Shown here one piece after another: positions 34,671-46,245 of a DNA stretch of 64,000 nt. Source of the stretch: Mesoplasma grammopterae ATCC 49580 (GTDB lineage Bacteria > Bacillota_I > Bacilli_A > Mycoplasmatales > Mycoplasmataceae); assembly GCF_000701525.1 (NCBI RefSeq), contig NZ_KL370789.1, positions 115,397 to 179,396 of the forward strand, in the 5' to 3' direction. Within the stretch, counting starts at the first letter, position 1. Every line of letters starts with the position of its first letter. The notes beneath the pieces are model-generated. The model saw nothing but the letters and a program-made list of their open reading frames with translations. It searched no databases and had not been told where the DNA came from. The position numbers and the translations under genes are program-made.

Positions 34671-36902
34671 ATGAACGAATTATTAACTTTTAGAGGATAT
34701 GTAGTTAAATATGGTTTTTCAAATGATGCTGGTTGAGGAACTGGTACATTTGCTAGTGAAGATAATTTAAAACAACATATGAGTATTAAAGGATCAATAA
34801 CTAGTATGGATAAAAAAACTTTGTACGAAATAACTGGTTATTTTGAAGAACATCCTCGTTATGGTAAAAGTTTTAATGTTCAAACTTATCGAAAAGCACC
34901 CATTCACTCAACTAAAGAGCAAATTAAATTTTTAGCAGGCCCTGCATTTCCAGGTGTAGGAGAAAAAACGGCTGAAATTATAATAAATCACTTAGGTGAT
35001 AAAGCAATTACACAATTAGTTAAAAATATTGAATTATTAAATGAAATACCAGGACTTAATGCTATTTATATTCCAATTATTAAAAAAGGGATAGAAGAGA
35101 ATATCAGACAAGAAGGTCAAGAAAGATTAAGATATATCTTTTTTGAAAATAATCTTAAAACTTCTATATTAGATTGAATGGATAATCACTTTGATCAAGA
35201 TAATGACATTATTGAAAACATTTTTTCAAATTCATTTTTATCATTTGCAAAAGATAAAGAAATTGCTTCATTTGAAGAACTTGATAAAGTTGCTGTTTAT
35301 TTTGGATTAGAATTACACTCACCAGAAAGAATAGCTTACTGAGCTTGAAAGTTAGCTGATGATTTTTTATTTGCATCTGGAGATACTTATACAAACAAAG
35401 ATTATCTTTCAAGAAGTTTAATGCGTAAGTTAAAAATACAAGATACTGAATTACTTTTTGAAGGTATTTTATATGCTAAAGAAAAAGGTATTTTAAAATT
35501 AACTAAAAATCGTATTTATACAGAAGAATCTTGAAGAGAAGAGCAAATTATTGCAGATAATATAATAAAGCTTAATATACCCACTAAAAATGCAAACAAA
35601 GAAGGTATTTCATGAGAAATAAATCAAATTGAAGAAGAAATAGCTTATGAAAATAAAATTAAAGATTTTAAATTTGATGAAAAACAAAGAGAAGCATTAG
35701 AATTATTTGCAAATAATAAATTATCTATTATTACTGGTGGACCTGGAACTGGTAAAACCACATTGATTAAAGGAATAGTTAAGCTGTTTAATCGTATGAG
35801 TGGTACTGAGGATTATGCAATAGCAACACCAACAGGAAGAGCTGCTGCTAGAATTAGAGAAACATACAAGAAATCATATGCAACAACAATACACAAACTA
35901 TTAGAAGCAAAAGAACTTAATAAGTTTCAAATTACACAAAATAATCCATTAAATCAAAAACTTGTAATTTTAGATGAATGCTCAATGATAGATAATAAAT
36001 TATTTGCAAGTTTTATACAATCTTGTGATCGAGTTAGAAAAGTAGTTTTAGTTGGTGATGCTAATCAATTACCAAGTGTAGGGTATGGAAATACATTTGC
36101 TGATTTATTAGAACTAGATTTTTTAAAAACAATTAAACTAGATACAGTTCATAGACAAAAGAATGGCAATGGTATTGTTGACTTAGCTTATAAAGTGTTA
36201 AATGAGACATTAGAGATAAGTGATTTAGAATCTATGAGTAATGTTGAAATCAACTTTGATTATAATAATCAAAACACCATGAACAAAGTTACTGAAATTG
36301 TTGGTCAACATTGAGATGATTTAGAAAAAAGAGCTAATCATTTACAAGTTGTTTGCCCAATGTATGGTGGTGGATTAGGGATTGATGAAATCAATGCTCA
36401 AATCCAAAATGAATTTAATGAAAATGTTAAAGATAAAAAGAAAGTCTATGATCGAGGAGATTATCGATTTGTAGTTGAAGATAAAATCATGTTTTTAAAA
36501 AATGACACTGATTTAGATTTAGCTAATGGTGATGTAGGTAAAATAATTAAAATTAATTATGATGCTATAGGTAGACTAAAAGATGTTTTAACTGAATTTA
36601 ATGATAAAGAGATATTATTACAACCAAAAAACTTTAGTGATGTAAAATTATCTTATGCAACTAGTGTGCATAAGACTCAAGGAAGTGAATATAATAATGT
36701 TTTATTAGTTATAGATAGTCCTAAATATAATTCAGGTTTTATTAATAAAACATTAATTTATACAGCAGTAACAAGAGCAAAAGATAAAATAGTTATTTTA
36801 GGTGATAGTGATTTATTCTTTAATGCAATTAAAATAACACCACCTAGAAGAAATACAACACTTATTGAAACTATGCTAGAAAAGAGAGAAACAAATGGGT
36901 AA
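34671..36902 (+). CDS. recD2: ATP-dependent DNA helicase RecD2
   Basis: A 743-aa RecD2-type 5'-3' helicase for DNA repair, not part of a RecBCD complex. The N-terminal region carries the RecD2-specific helix-hairpin-helix stretch (FPGVGEKTAEIIINHLGD). Helicase motifs are TGGPGTGKTT (Walker A), ATPTGRAAARI, LDECSMID (Walker B), GDANQLPSVG, SVHKTQGSEY, and TAVTRAKDK. Several TGA codons encode Trp. GGTGAGAAG precedes the ATG. The last eight bases overlap the next gene. Confidence 0.92.
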
Positions 36903-37530
36903 AAAGCAAACGTATTTAAAATATTTGGCAACTACTTCAGGATTATTCTTTTTAAGTACATTATTGGTTAAATATTTTGATTTTAAAAAAGATGTGTTTA
37001 ATGGAAATACAACAGCCTTATTAATAACAGAAATCATTTTATTTTTAATTGGTAGTTTATTATTAGGATTTTATTGATTTGTTAAATTTTATGATTTAAA
37101 TAAAGAAAAAGAATATGTAATGACTAAAAAAGAAAAAATTTATTTTTTTAGTTCCTTAGGTTTATATTCATTAAGTTTAATATTAACTATGATATTTATT
37201 GTAGTTGCTCATAATATTGTTAATATAACTGCATTGTTTTTTGTGATGATAGTATTTATATTATTAGGTTTAATAGTAGGATCAGTATTTGAAATGATTA
37301 GTCGTTTAGGATATCAAAGCTATGTAGCCAAAAAAGAATATGAACAAGCACAAATAATTAAAAAAGAACGTATCAAAAAAATGATTAGCGAAGATAAAAA
37401 TATAACTGAAGAAGAAGCTAAAACTATAGTTAGTACAAATAAAAAAAGAACAAAAGAAGCTGAAGCATTATTGAAAGCTGATATTGTTAAAAAGAAAAAA
37501 GAAAAAGACACTAATCCTTTTAAAGATTAA
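36895..37530 (+). CDS. Membrane protein of unknown function, four membrane segments
   Basis: A 211-aa protein that I do not recognise. Four hydrophobic helices lie at about 10-22, 45-62, 85-107 and 112-132, followed by a cytoplasmic Lys/Glu-rich tail (about 140-211) likely to form a helix. It overlaps recD2 by eight bases, so the two are co-translated. The end of the coding region forms part of the following terminator. One TGA encodes Trp. It belongs to no family I can name. Confidence 0.75.
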
Positions 37531-37540
37531 TGTCTTTTTT
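37502..37540. terminator. Terminator overlapping the end of the membrane protein gene
   Basis: AAAAAGACA(C)TAATC (about 37502-37516) pairs with GATTA(A)TGTCTTTTTT (about 37525-37540). It overlaps the last codons of the membrane protein gene and lies beside the stop of the leftward MOLPALP-like gene, so it may serve both. Confidence 0.65.
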
Positions 37541-37543
37541 AAA

Positions 37544-39571
37544 TTAATTTTTAATACTCATTGCTGATATTGAGTATTTATTTTTAACTACTTTAATTGT
37601 TATTGTAATAGTAGCAACAGTAGTTTTATCATTTATAACATACTCAAAATTATTATCATCAATTTGTTTTTCATTTGAAACTTCAATTGAATCAAATTGT
37701 TTTTGCATTTTTTGTTTTAATGTTTCTTGCATGTCTTTAAATTCTTTTGTTTTATTATTTAAAGCAGTAAATAAACCATTACTTCCTTTTGTATCATTTA
37801 ATATTTTACCTAAATAATCAAAGAATGAACCTGATTTAATAAATTCTTTATCATCACCAATAGAAGATCTAATATATCCTAATTTAGTTAATAAATCTTT
37901 TGGATTTTCTTGTGCAACTTTAACAACACCTTGTAATTGATTTACTAAATTAGAAACATTATTGAAATCTATTTTTAATGGTTGATCATCTTCAGTTGTT
38001 AAATCAGTTAAACGAGTAAGTAAAGTTTTAATTGTGTAATCTCCACTAACCGGAAAACCTAAGATATTAACTTTCCCATTCTCATTTAGTTCTTTATTTG
38101 TGAAAGGTTTTAAAAATTTATCTCATGTAACATCTCATGGTTTTAATAAAACTCCCTTATTAATTAAATCAATTAATAAGTTAGCAGTTTTTTCGTTAAT
38201 TGTTCCTAACGCAGCAGCTGCTTTTAAAGCTGTTGTAATTAAAGGTTTAAGAATAACTTCGCTTAGTTTACCAACTATATTATTATTAGAACTTACTAAT
38301 CCTAATCCACCCACAAGCATACTTCCAATTGGTTTATCAGGTGTTGAAGTACCATTTAATAACGCTTTAAAAACTCCACTTAAACCAGCATCATCATATA
38401 CTGTATTCGTAAAGTTATACATAAAACCATCTATATCAGGAATTAACCCATTAGCTGCTGGTTTATATTTATTGTGCCCTCTAAATAAAAATTGTAGTAA
38501 ATTTTGGATTTCTTTACCACTTTCATCATTAAAAGTTTTATCTAAATATCTGATTAAATTTTTGATATCTAATTCATTTTTAACTTCAGAATATTTTGCA
38601 CTTCTAATACTTTGTAAATTACTTCATGAAAGTGTTTCAATATTTGATTCTGATTTTTCTATAATTTCTAATCTTTGAGTAGCAAAGTTATTTAAATAGA
38701 TAACTAATACTCTAGCAAAGTTAACAATTGAACATAATGAATCTCAATTATCTACAATATTTAAATTAACATTAGACTGTTTTGATAAATCTTGCATGGC
38801 TAAAACAGAACCATTTAATGCTGCTGCTCTTCATTCATTGGCTTCTTTGGCTGTTGAATTTTTATATCTTGCTTCTTTACCTGCAAAAACATTTAAAGCG
38901 TTACTAAAATCAACAATAGATGAATTTAAAACTTCTTCCATTGTGTAATTTTGATATTTTGCAGTTGAAGGACTTAAAGCATCTGCTAGTTTTTTAATAT
39001 TGGCATCTGGTAATAATGCTGCTGCATAATCTAATAATCCTTGATCAGAAATAATTTGTGGCATTAAAGTAATTCCTAAATCTACTAAAAATAAAATCAG
39101 TTCAATTATTTGTCCATTACTCATAAATGAAATTAATGTAGGATAGATATTTGAAATATTCATAATCATATTAGGATCTTTTGGTGCTGTTCCAGAAATA
39201 ATTTGAATATCACTTTTATCATTTAATTTACTACTTATTAATTCATTGCCAAAATATGTAGATTGAATGTCAGTAAAACGAGAATTATTATTTATTCCAT
39301 TAGTATTTGATGTTTCAGCAGTTGCATCTAATTGCTTTATTCATTTATTCTTAATCATATTTTCATATACATAATTAAAATCATAATTTGTAGATTCATT
39401 TGAATTTAAATAATATGCCTTAGCTACTTGTTTAAGCAAAATATTAATGTCTTGAGAGTTATATACAACAGGATCTTTTGTTTTAGGTTGTATTTGACCA
39501 CAAGCAATTACAGAAGCTGAGGCTGAAGCTGTTAAAGTTATAGCAGCCAATAAAGAAATTAATTTTCTCAT
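37544..39571 (-). CDS. MOLPALP-like surface lipoprotein
   Basis: A 675-aa predicted lipoprotein. The signal peptide MRKLISLLAAITLTASASASVIAC ends in a lipobox with Cys24. The long body is rich in Ala, Leu, Asn and Ser, with helical stretches such as LLDYAAALLPDANIKKLADAL and VILKPLITTALKAAAALG, resembling the MOLPALP family of Spiroplasma and Mesoplasma. The role of the family is unknown. Several TGA codons encode Trp. Its first 13 bases overlap the GDSL gene. It is third in an operon with a membrane protein and a GDSL esterase, and ends at a shared terminator. Confidence 0.72.
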
Positions 39572-40866
39572 TTCTTACTCAACTCCTTTGCATGGTCTAA
39601 AAGAATTTCAGAAACCAGTTCATGAACTTGTTTTGTTGGGTGAACAAAATCAGTAAAGAAAAAATTACTCATATCTTTATCACGCTCATCATTGATATAT
39701 AAACTTCTTGAAGTTGTTCTTGTTGCTGAAATTGTAATGTCTAAAGTATTTTTAGCTCCAAATACAATATCACTTTTAAATTCGTTTATTACACTAGAAA
39801 CATTATCAAATAAATCTAATTTTGGATCTGTATTAAATGTCATTTTCTCATTATTTAATTTTATTTCTATTGCTTGACCATCACTATATGCTTTATCAAT
39901 AATTGCATCAGGTCCTGCTATTTTTTTAAATTCATTTTCTAACTCATTAGTTTTTTTGTATAAATCATATAATTCAATTGAATCAGGATAGTATTGTTCA
40001 ACTTCGTTAAGAACATTCATTATTTTAGAATAATATTCATCACAAATATTAATTATAAATTCAGCCCTTTTCTTTGCTTCAGAGTTCCCTGCGTTAGCTT
40101 CATTAAAAATGTCACGATATCTTGGTGGAAAGTCCATTCTTGGAGGAGTCATAAAGATTATGTTTTTTATACCGTTGTTTAATAAATTAAATAATGCTGT
40201 TCTTATTCTATCAATGCTATCATTCATAAATTCTACTTGCTTTGCTTCATTTCCTTCAAAACCAATTAATGAAAATAAATCATTACCACCAATTTCAAAA
40301 AACACTAAATCATTGTTATTAATCTTATGTTGAGATAATAAAGCTTCAGTTTGTCTATCAATAGTTGCATCATTTAATAAAATACCAGTTGGAAAATCAA
40401 GTTTAGCTGCAGTAGCTCCACCAACAGAGTAGTTTTTACCATAATTTGTGCTTTCTTTTTTAGATAAGAAATTACTTGGTTTCATTTCCCCAAAACCTAA
40501 TTTTTCTGACAAAATTGTTCCAGCTGTCATTCCATTACTAAATGCTGAATAATGAACATCATTTTTTTCATAGCCATAAGCCCCTGATAGACTTACATTT
40601 AAATCAACCATTTGATTTGCAAACTTAGTTTTGATTAAATTTGAGATTCCATCAGTATCACTTAAACTATCACCAACTATATAAAAATTAGTAAAACCAT
40701 ATTCACCTGGTTGACTGTCATCGATTGCTTTTGATTTATCAATTCCTTTTCCAATCATTAATGGATTGTTAGTGAATGGTTCTTGATTTTCACCACAACT
40801 AATAACACTAGTAACTACAGGGGTTATTAATGCTGTTGCCGCTAAAATTGCTAATAACTTTTTCAT
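39559..40866 (-). CDS. GDSL/SGNH-family esterase lipoprotein
   Basis: A 435-aa surface lipoprotein. The signal peptide MKKLLAILAATALITPVVTSVISC ends at lipobox Cys24. The SGNH blocks are IVGDSLSD (nucleophile Ser67), EIGGNDLF, and DFVHPTKQVH near the C-terminus with the Asp-His pair. It is probably an esterase or lipase on the outer face of the membrane. AGGAGA precedes ATG 40866; an upstream GTG falls inside that site and was rejected. TGA at 39568-39570 is read as Trp, so the protein ends in KKWEN and overlaps the next gene's start by 13 bases. Confidence 0.88.
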
Positions 40867-40867
40867 T

Positions 40868-41788
40868 TTATTCTCCTGCACTTTCGACTATTTCAGATTT
40901 TTCTCATTTTTTATATTTTCATATTCCAAAACCTAAGCATGTAGGTGAAACTACAACAGCTGATAACATAAAAATAAATGATAATTGAGCCATTGTAAGA
41001 CCTCTTGTAAAGTTAGGGTGATATAAGTCGTCAATTGTTACATAATCAGCAACATCTTCAACTCTTAAGTTTTTGTCTACAAACGGATTTTGTAAACTTT
41101 GAATACTAATTGCGTATTTAATTGAATCAATTTGTTGATTTAAAAATCATACCTTGTTATTTACTAGTTTTGTTCCTGGTGATTGTTTTACTGTAATTCC
41201 TGTCAATCCAGGACCAGTAGATTCAATTAAATCTTCATATTCATCTTGATCTCATACTGATTGTTGCTTAATTGCATTTTCTCTTAAATCACTTGAAAAT
41301 ATTTCACTAATTCCATTTTTATGGAAAATTCATTGAGTACCAGTATTAACATAACCATATGATTGAAATTCTGATGCAATAGCTTGATCAAATTTAATCA
41401 TATCTGTAGCAATGTCATAAAAATCAATATTTTGTTTTTGATCAATAACTGGTTGTCATCTTTCTGTATATCAATCATTTGTAAAATCAGTATATAAAGG
41501 TGTAAATTTGTCCTTTTCAGCTGCATTAAAAGAATCAATTGTTGAGATAGCATCAGCTAAATATGAAGTTCTAATAACATTATGCATAATTGGTTCATAT
41601 AATGGGCTTTCTGCATCTAAAACATACTTGTCTTTTGGCATAATAATTTGTAATTGTTTTTTAACTGAGTTAATAAATCTAATAGATTCGATTCCAAGTC
41701 CTGGTATAGTAGAGGCAACTGCGCCAATACCGTATAAAGAAGATATCACAATAAGTGTTATCCCTTGTTTCTTAAGTCCAAACTTCAT
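40868..41788 (-). CDS. Membrane protein of unknown function upstream of the GDSL lipoprotein
   Basis: A 306-aa protein that I do not recognise. One membrane helix at the N-terminus (about 9-28, without a lipobox Cys) and one near the C-terminus (LTMAQLSFIFMLSAVVVSPTCLGF, about 264-287) enclose a large domain probably outside the cell. Many TGA codons encode Trp. AGAGGAAAA precedes the ATG. It is the first gene of an operon with the GDSL and MOLPALP-like lipoproteins; the GDSL ribosome site lies in its last codons. A role in the cell surface is likely. Confidence 0.75.
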
Positions 41789-41835
41789 AAAAATTTTCCT
41801 CTTTTATAACTTTCGTTTAAATAATATTAAATATG

Positions 41836-41863
41836 ATTATACATTAAATAATTATATTTTCAA
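41836..41863 (-). promoter_or_regulatory. Promoter of the lipoprotein operon
   Basis: On the minus strand TTGAAA (41863-41858), 16 bases, then TATAAT (41841-41836) preceded by TG. The -35 box and most of the spacer lie inside the 26-bp direct repeat, that is, in sequence copied from the 3' end of dinB. Confidence 0.7.
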
Positions 41864-41869
41864 AACTTT
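41844..41869 (+). repeat. 26-bp direct repeat, left copy
   Basis: These 26 bases are identical to 42903-42928, where they form the last codons and stop of dinB. The two copies are in the same orientation and flank the orphan exonuclease-like gene, as expected of an insertion with duplication or a recombination scar. Confidence 0.85.
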
Positions 41870-42033
41870 AAAATGAAAAGAAAATATCAGTTATAGATAA
41901 AATACCTATAAAAATAAAAAATAAGAATTTAATATATTTTTCCTTTAAATTAGAAACGGAACTTAATATAAAAATCTTTAGGCTTTTTAGATATCTAATT
42001 GCATTATGAAATCATCATTTTCATAAATATAGT

Positions 42034-42819
42034 GTGCTAAAATTAGTGTACAAAATATATAAAAATAGAAAGATTGCAAACAAAATGAATAGAAAAAACT
42101 ATAAAATGTTTTCTAAAAATAGGGATACAAAAGAAGAGATTTATGTTAGATACAGGGATACATTTTTTTTAGAAAAAGATTGCAAAAAAATAGCAGATAT
42201 TAAAGGAAGATTTGCAATCTTAGATCTTGAAGCTTTTGGGACTGGTGAAGATTTAATAAAAAATGAAAAAGAAAATATAAATAGATTTCCTTTTTATTGT
42301 GGAATATTAATATGTGAAATAAAAGATGGAAAATTGAAAGCAATTGAGGAAAAAAGTTTTAATTTTATTAATTTAAAATCAGAAGAAGAATTAAATTTTA
42401 AACAAAATAATTTAGGTAAAGAAATTGAAAAGTATTTAACAAATAATAGAATTAAATTTATATTTACGTACTTTAATAAAATGGAAATTACTTTTTTTAA
42501 AGAATTTGTAAAAACTAAGTATACTTTTATTGATATTTATTTATTTACTAAAACCTCATTATTTTCTTTTAACAGAAGAGAATTTATATTTGGTAAATAT
42601 GACAAAAGTAATCAAAATTTAAATGGGAAAAAGGTTTTTTTTGAAGCAAGCAAAAAAATTTTTGATTCAAATTTAAGTGAAAAAGAATTAAAAGATTTTA
42701 TAAACAAGTTAAATTTATATAATTCCCAAGAACTCTCAATGCTTTTTAAGTTCCTTGATGGTTTATTAAAAAAATATTTGAATAAAAAAAACCAAAAATA
42801 TCTAATTAAAAAAGTTTAA
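42034..42819 (+). CDS. Orphan exonuclease-like protein (DUF2779-like), start uncertain
   Basis: About 261 aa from a GTG at 42034; the first in-frame ATG is 42085. Neither has a good ribosome site, and the frame is open back to 41872, so the 5' end may be lost. FAILDLEAFG resembles the D-x-E motif of DnaQ/RNase H-like exonucleases, and TYFNKMEITFFKEF resembles the YN-x-x-FE segment of DUF2779. The final LYNSQELSMLFKFL could hold the last metal ligand motif. The gene lies between the two copies of a 26-bp direct repeat, which suggests insertion. It may be a truncated remnant. Confidence 0.5.
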   Translation: MLKLVYKIYKNRKIANKMNRKNYKMFSKNRDTKEEIYVRYRDTFFLEKDCKKIADIKGRFAILDLEAFGTGEDLIKNEKENINRFPFYCGILICEIKDGKLKAIEEKSFNFINLKSEEELNFKQNNLGKEIEKYLTNNRIKFIFTYFNKMEITFFKEFVKTKYTFIDIYLFTKTSLFSFNRREFIFGKYDKSNQNLNGKKVFFEASKKIFDSNLSEKELKDFINKLNLYNSQELSMLFKFLDGLLKKYLNKKNQKYLIKKV

Positions 42820-42902
42820 ATAGAAAGTAACAATAGAATTCTATAAAATATTTAAACGCTTCTATAAAACTATGTTTTTTTGCAAAAAGAGCATATTTAA
42901 AG

Positions 42903-42928
42903 TTAAATAATTATATTTTCAAAACTTT
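42903..42928 (+). repeat. 26-bp direct repeat, right copy (3' end of dinB)
   Basis: Identical to 41844-41869. On the minus strand it encodes the last residues of DNA polymerase IV and its stop codon. Confidence 0.85.
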
Positions 42929-44015
42929 GTTGTTTTACCAGTTTATCCTTTTCAATTAAATTAGTCACTCCAATTCCAATTAAAGAAATAGATTCACCAT
43001 CATAAATATCATCTAAAATCACTTTAACTCTTGAGTATAATTTTTCTATACTATCTGTATATTCGCCAAAAGTTTCACTATAAGTTCTTCTTTTTTTATG
43101 TTGTTTTTTGTCAAAATTAATTTCTTGATTATAAAACTTAATTGATAATGTTACAGTTTTTGCAAGGATATTATTCTTCTGCATTCTTAAAACAACTTTT
43201 TCTGCTAAATTAAATAATATTTCTTCAATATCTTCAATTGCCATATTTTTCTTATCAAAAGTTTTTTCTTTAGATATTGATTTAACTGATGTTTCTCAAT
43301 ATGCTATTTCATCATTTTTAATTCCATGTAATTTTTGATACATTTTTTGTCCAGATAAACCAAAACTCTCAGCTATTATTTTTTCATCAAGTTTTACAAA
43401 ATCATTAACTGTTTTAACGTTTAATAATTCCATTTTTTCTAAAGATGAACTACCAACACCAATAACATCTTTGATTGATTTATTTCATATTAAAGTTTTA
43501 AAATTTTCTTTTGTTATTATTGTTATTCCATTAGGTTTTTTCATATCACTACCCATTTTTGAAAATAACCTTGTAAAACTAGCACCTATACTACAAGTTA
43601 AACCTGTTTCTTGATAAACTGCAGCTTGAATAGCTAAACATAAATTTTGAACATTTCCATATTTCTCTCAAATATTAGTAGCATCAATAAAACATTCATC
43701 AATTCCTAAAACTTCTACCTTATACGTAAACTGTTCTTTTATTAAATTAAATATTCTTTCACTATATTCTTCATATAGATCTCTATTACCTTCTTTAATT
43801 ATTAATTCACCATAAGCCAGTTGTTTTGCTTCAAATATAGGCGTTCCTGCTTTTATTCCATATTTTCTAGCATCATATGAGGCAGCAATAATAATACTTT
43901 TATCATTATTTCTTGCTACAACAACTGGTTTATTTTTTAAAGTCTTGTCATTAGCTTGCTCACAACTTGCAAAAAAAGCATCCATATCAAGATGCAAAAT
44001 TACTTTTTGATTCAT
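42903..44015 (-). CDS. dinB: DNA polymerase IV (Y-family)
   Basis: A 370-aa translesion polymerase. HLDMDAFFASCEQ holds the first catalytic Asp; LGIDECFIDAT holds the second acidic pair (DE, where most family members have SIDEAYLD). SIGASFTRLFSKMGSDMKKPNG and IKDVIGVG are also typical, and the little-finger domain is at the C-terminus. A strong GGAGG lies upstream of the ATG, within the 3' region of tlyA. Several TGA codons encode Trp. It is the last gene of a seven-gene leftward operon; its 3' end is duplicated at 41844. Confidence 0.92.
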
Positions 44016-44031
44016 GTGGATGCCTCCTTTT

Positions 44032-44835
44032 TTAAGTTAAGTATTTTCAAGATTGATTAACAACTTTGTTTAGTTCTTCATCTTTTCAATCCTTTTGCTT
44101 TTCTGTTTTTGTTAAATAAGCTAAATATTCAATATTTTGTTTCTTATTACCAACTATTGGTGAATAAGTTAATCTATCAACAGAGAAACCATTTTGTTTA
44201 GAATAATATATAAAATTTTTAATAACTTGCAAATGTGTTGATTTTAGATTAACTTTACCATTTTTAGCTAATTCACTACCTGCTTCAAACTCAGGTTTAA
44301 TTAAAACAACACCACTTGTTTGTTCTTGGATTAAACCGTTTAAAGCTGGTAAAATTTTATCTAAAGAAATAAAACTTACATCACAACAAAAGAATTCTAT
44401 ATTTTTATCAAAGTCTTCTTTTTTTGCATATCTAAAATTATATTTTTGCATATCTTTGACTAAATTATTATTTTTTAAAGATTCATCCAATTGATCAGTA
44501 CCTACATCAACTGCATAAACTAAACTTGCATTATTTTCTAAACATACTTGTGTAAAACCACCAGTTGAAGCACCAATATCTAAACATACTTTATTGTTCA
44601 AATCAATTTTTCAATCCTTAATAGTTTTTTCTAATTTTAAACCAGCTCTTGAAACAAAAGTGCTTTGCTTCAATCTAATATCAATTAAATCAGTTTCACT
44701 AACCATAAAACCAGCTTTTGTAATTAAAACATTATTTACATATACTTCTTTTCTATTAACTATTTGCTCTTTTGCCTTGCTTCTTGTAGAAACTAATGCC
44801 TTTTCTACAAGAACTTCATCTAAACGCTTTTTCAT
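44032..44835 (-). CDS. tlyA: TlyA-family rRNA 2'-O-methyltransferase
   Basis: A 267-aa protein. An N-terminal S4 domain (KKRLDEVLVEKALVSTRSKAKEQI) is followed by an FtsJ-like methyltransferase domain with the SAM motif LDIGASTGGFTQ, VDVGTDQLD, and VLIKPEFEAG. TlyA methylates cytidines of 16S and 23S rRNA; it was earlier called a hemolysin. Three TGA codons encode Trp, the last near 44084. Its ATG overlaps the stop of xseB (TAATG). The usual pairing with exonuclease VII genes is kept. Confidence 0.93.
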
Positions 44836-45041
44836 TAATTAAATTCTTCGATTTTATTTTCTGCTAAAACTTTGTTAATAGTACCTTTGTATTCAATTAG
44901 CTTTTCCTTTGCTAATTGAATTCTTTTAATGTTTTCTTCAAATATCTTCATAGCTTCTTCCATTGATATTTCACTTGATGATAATTTCAATGTTTCTTCT
45001 TTTAATTCAATAATTAATTGATCGTATGTTTTATTTTCCAT
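44835..45041 (-). CDS. xseB: Exodeoxyribonuclease VII small subunit
   Basis: A 68-aa two-helix protein ([36 protein letters not shown]) matching the small subunit of exonuclease VII, which works with XseA on single-stranded DNA. It overlaps xseA by 11 bases and shares one base with the tlyA start. Confidence 0.9.
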   Translation of the reverse strand: MENKTYDQLIIELKEETLKLSSSEISMEEAMKIFEENIKRIQLAKEKLIEYKGTINKVLAENKIEEFN

Positions 45042-46245
45042 GTTTTTTTACTCCTTTGATGATAGTTTCTATTTCACCATCTTTTAACACAAGTTTTATT
45101 TCTTGATTTATATCTACTTTGTCAACAGAATTAATAATTTGCTTATCTTTACTCATAATTAAACCAAAACCTTTGTCTAATGGCTTTTTAGGGTCTAATA
45201 AAGCTGTTTTTGATTCTATGTTTTCTATAAACATTTCATTTCTGCTAATTATATTGTTTATATTATTGATAAAACTTTTTTCAATGTAATTTAAATCAAG
45301 TGATTGTAAGTCATATTTATTATTAATCTTTAAAATATTTTGTTTTTTAAATTCTTCAATTTTTAATTGTTGATTATTATAAACGTTCTTAAATAAACGA
45401 ATTTGATTTTCATAATTATATGCTAATTCTTTTAATAGTTCTTCTGTACTAATTGAAGCTAATTCAGCTGCTGCAGTTGGTGTTGCTGCTCTTAGATCAG
45501 CAACATAATCACTTAGTGTTATATCAGGTTCATGACCTACAGCACTAATTATTGGAATTGATGAATCAACTATGGCTTTTAAAACTTCCATTTCATTGAA
45601 AGTTCATAAGTCTTCATAACTTCCTCCACCACGACCAACAATTAAGATATCTAATTTAGGTTCAAATAAATTAGCTTGTTGTATTTTATTTGCTATATCA
45701 AACTTAGCAGTTTCACCTTGAACCATTGTTGGAAATAAGTAAATGTTTACAGAAGGCATTCTTCTTTTTAATGTTGTTATTAAATCTTTAATAGCAGCAC
45801 CAGAATCAGTTGTAATTAAACCAATGTTTTTAGCAAATCTATTTATTGGTTTTTTTCTTGATTCATCTGTTCAACCTAGAGCAGTTATTTCTTTTAAACG
45901 TTCTTCAAAAATTTCTTGAAGATCACCTTTTCCTTCAACAGTTACATCAACAGCTTCAAAACTTACTCTTCCGCTTGGAACATAATAAGTTAATCTACCA
46001 TAACATGTAATTTCCATTCCTTCTTTTACATTTAAGTTTGTTAGTTTGTGTGCATTACTTTTTCATATCATTGCAGCTATTGTGCTTTGATTATCTTTCA
46101 AAGAAAAATATACATGTCCCGATTTGTTAAAAGTTAGGTTGCCAACTTCTCCTCTGACATATATATTTTTAAAATAATTACTACCTTCAATAGCTTCTTT
46201 AAATATTTGACTTATTTCAGCTACTGAAAATATTTTGTTTTCCAT
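45031..46245 (-). CDS. xseA: Exodeoxyribonuclease VII large subunit
   Basis: A 404-aa nuclease subunit. The N-terminal OB-fold ([23 protein letters not shown]) is followed by the catalytic region with [39 protein letters not shown], and [12 protein letters not shown], then a long coiled-coil region and [11 protein letters not shown] at the C-terminus. Several TGA codons encode Trp. Its ATG overlaps the nusB stop (TAATG) and xseB overlaps its end. Confidence 0.95.

Noticed and set aside
38100..38678. A 192-aa open frame on the plus strand inside the MOLPALP-like gene
   Set aside because: The opposite strand carries a continuous lipoprotein with a signal peptide; the plus frame has no start site or family features.
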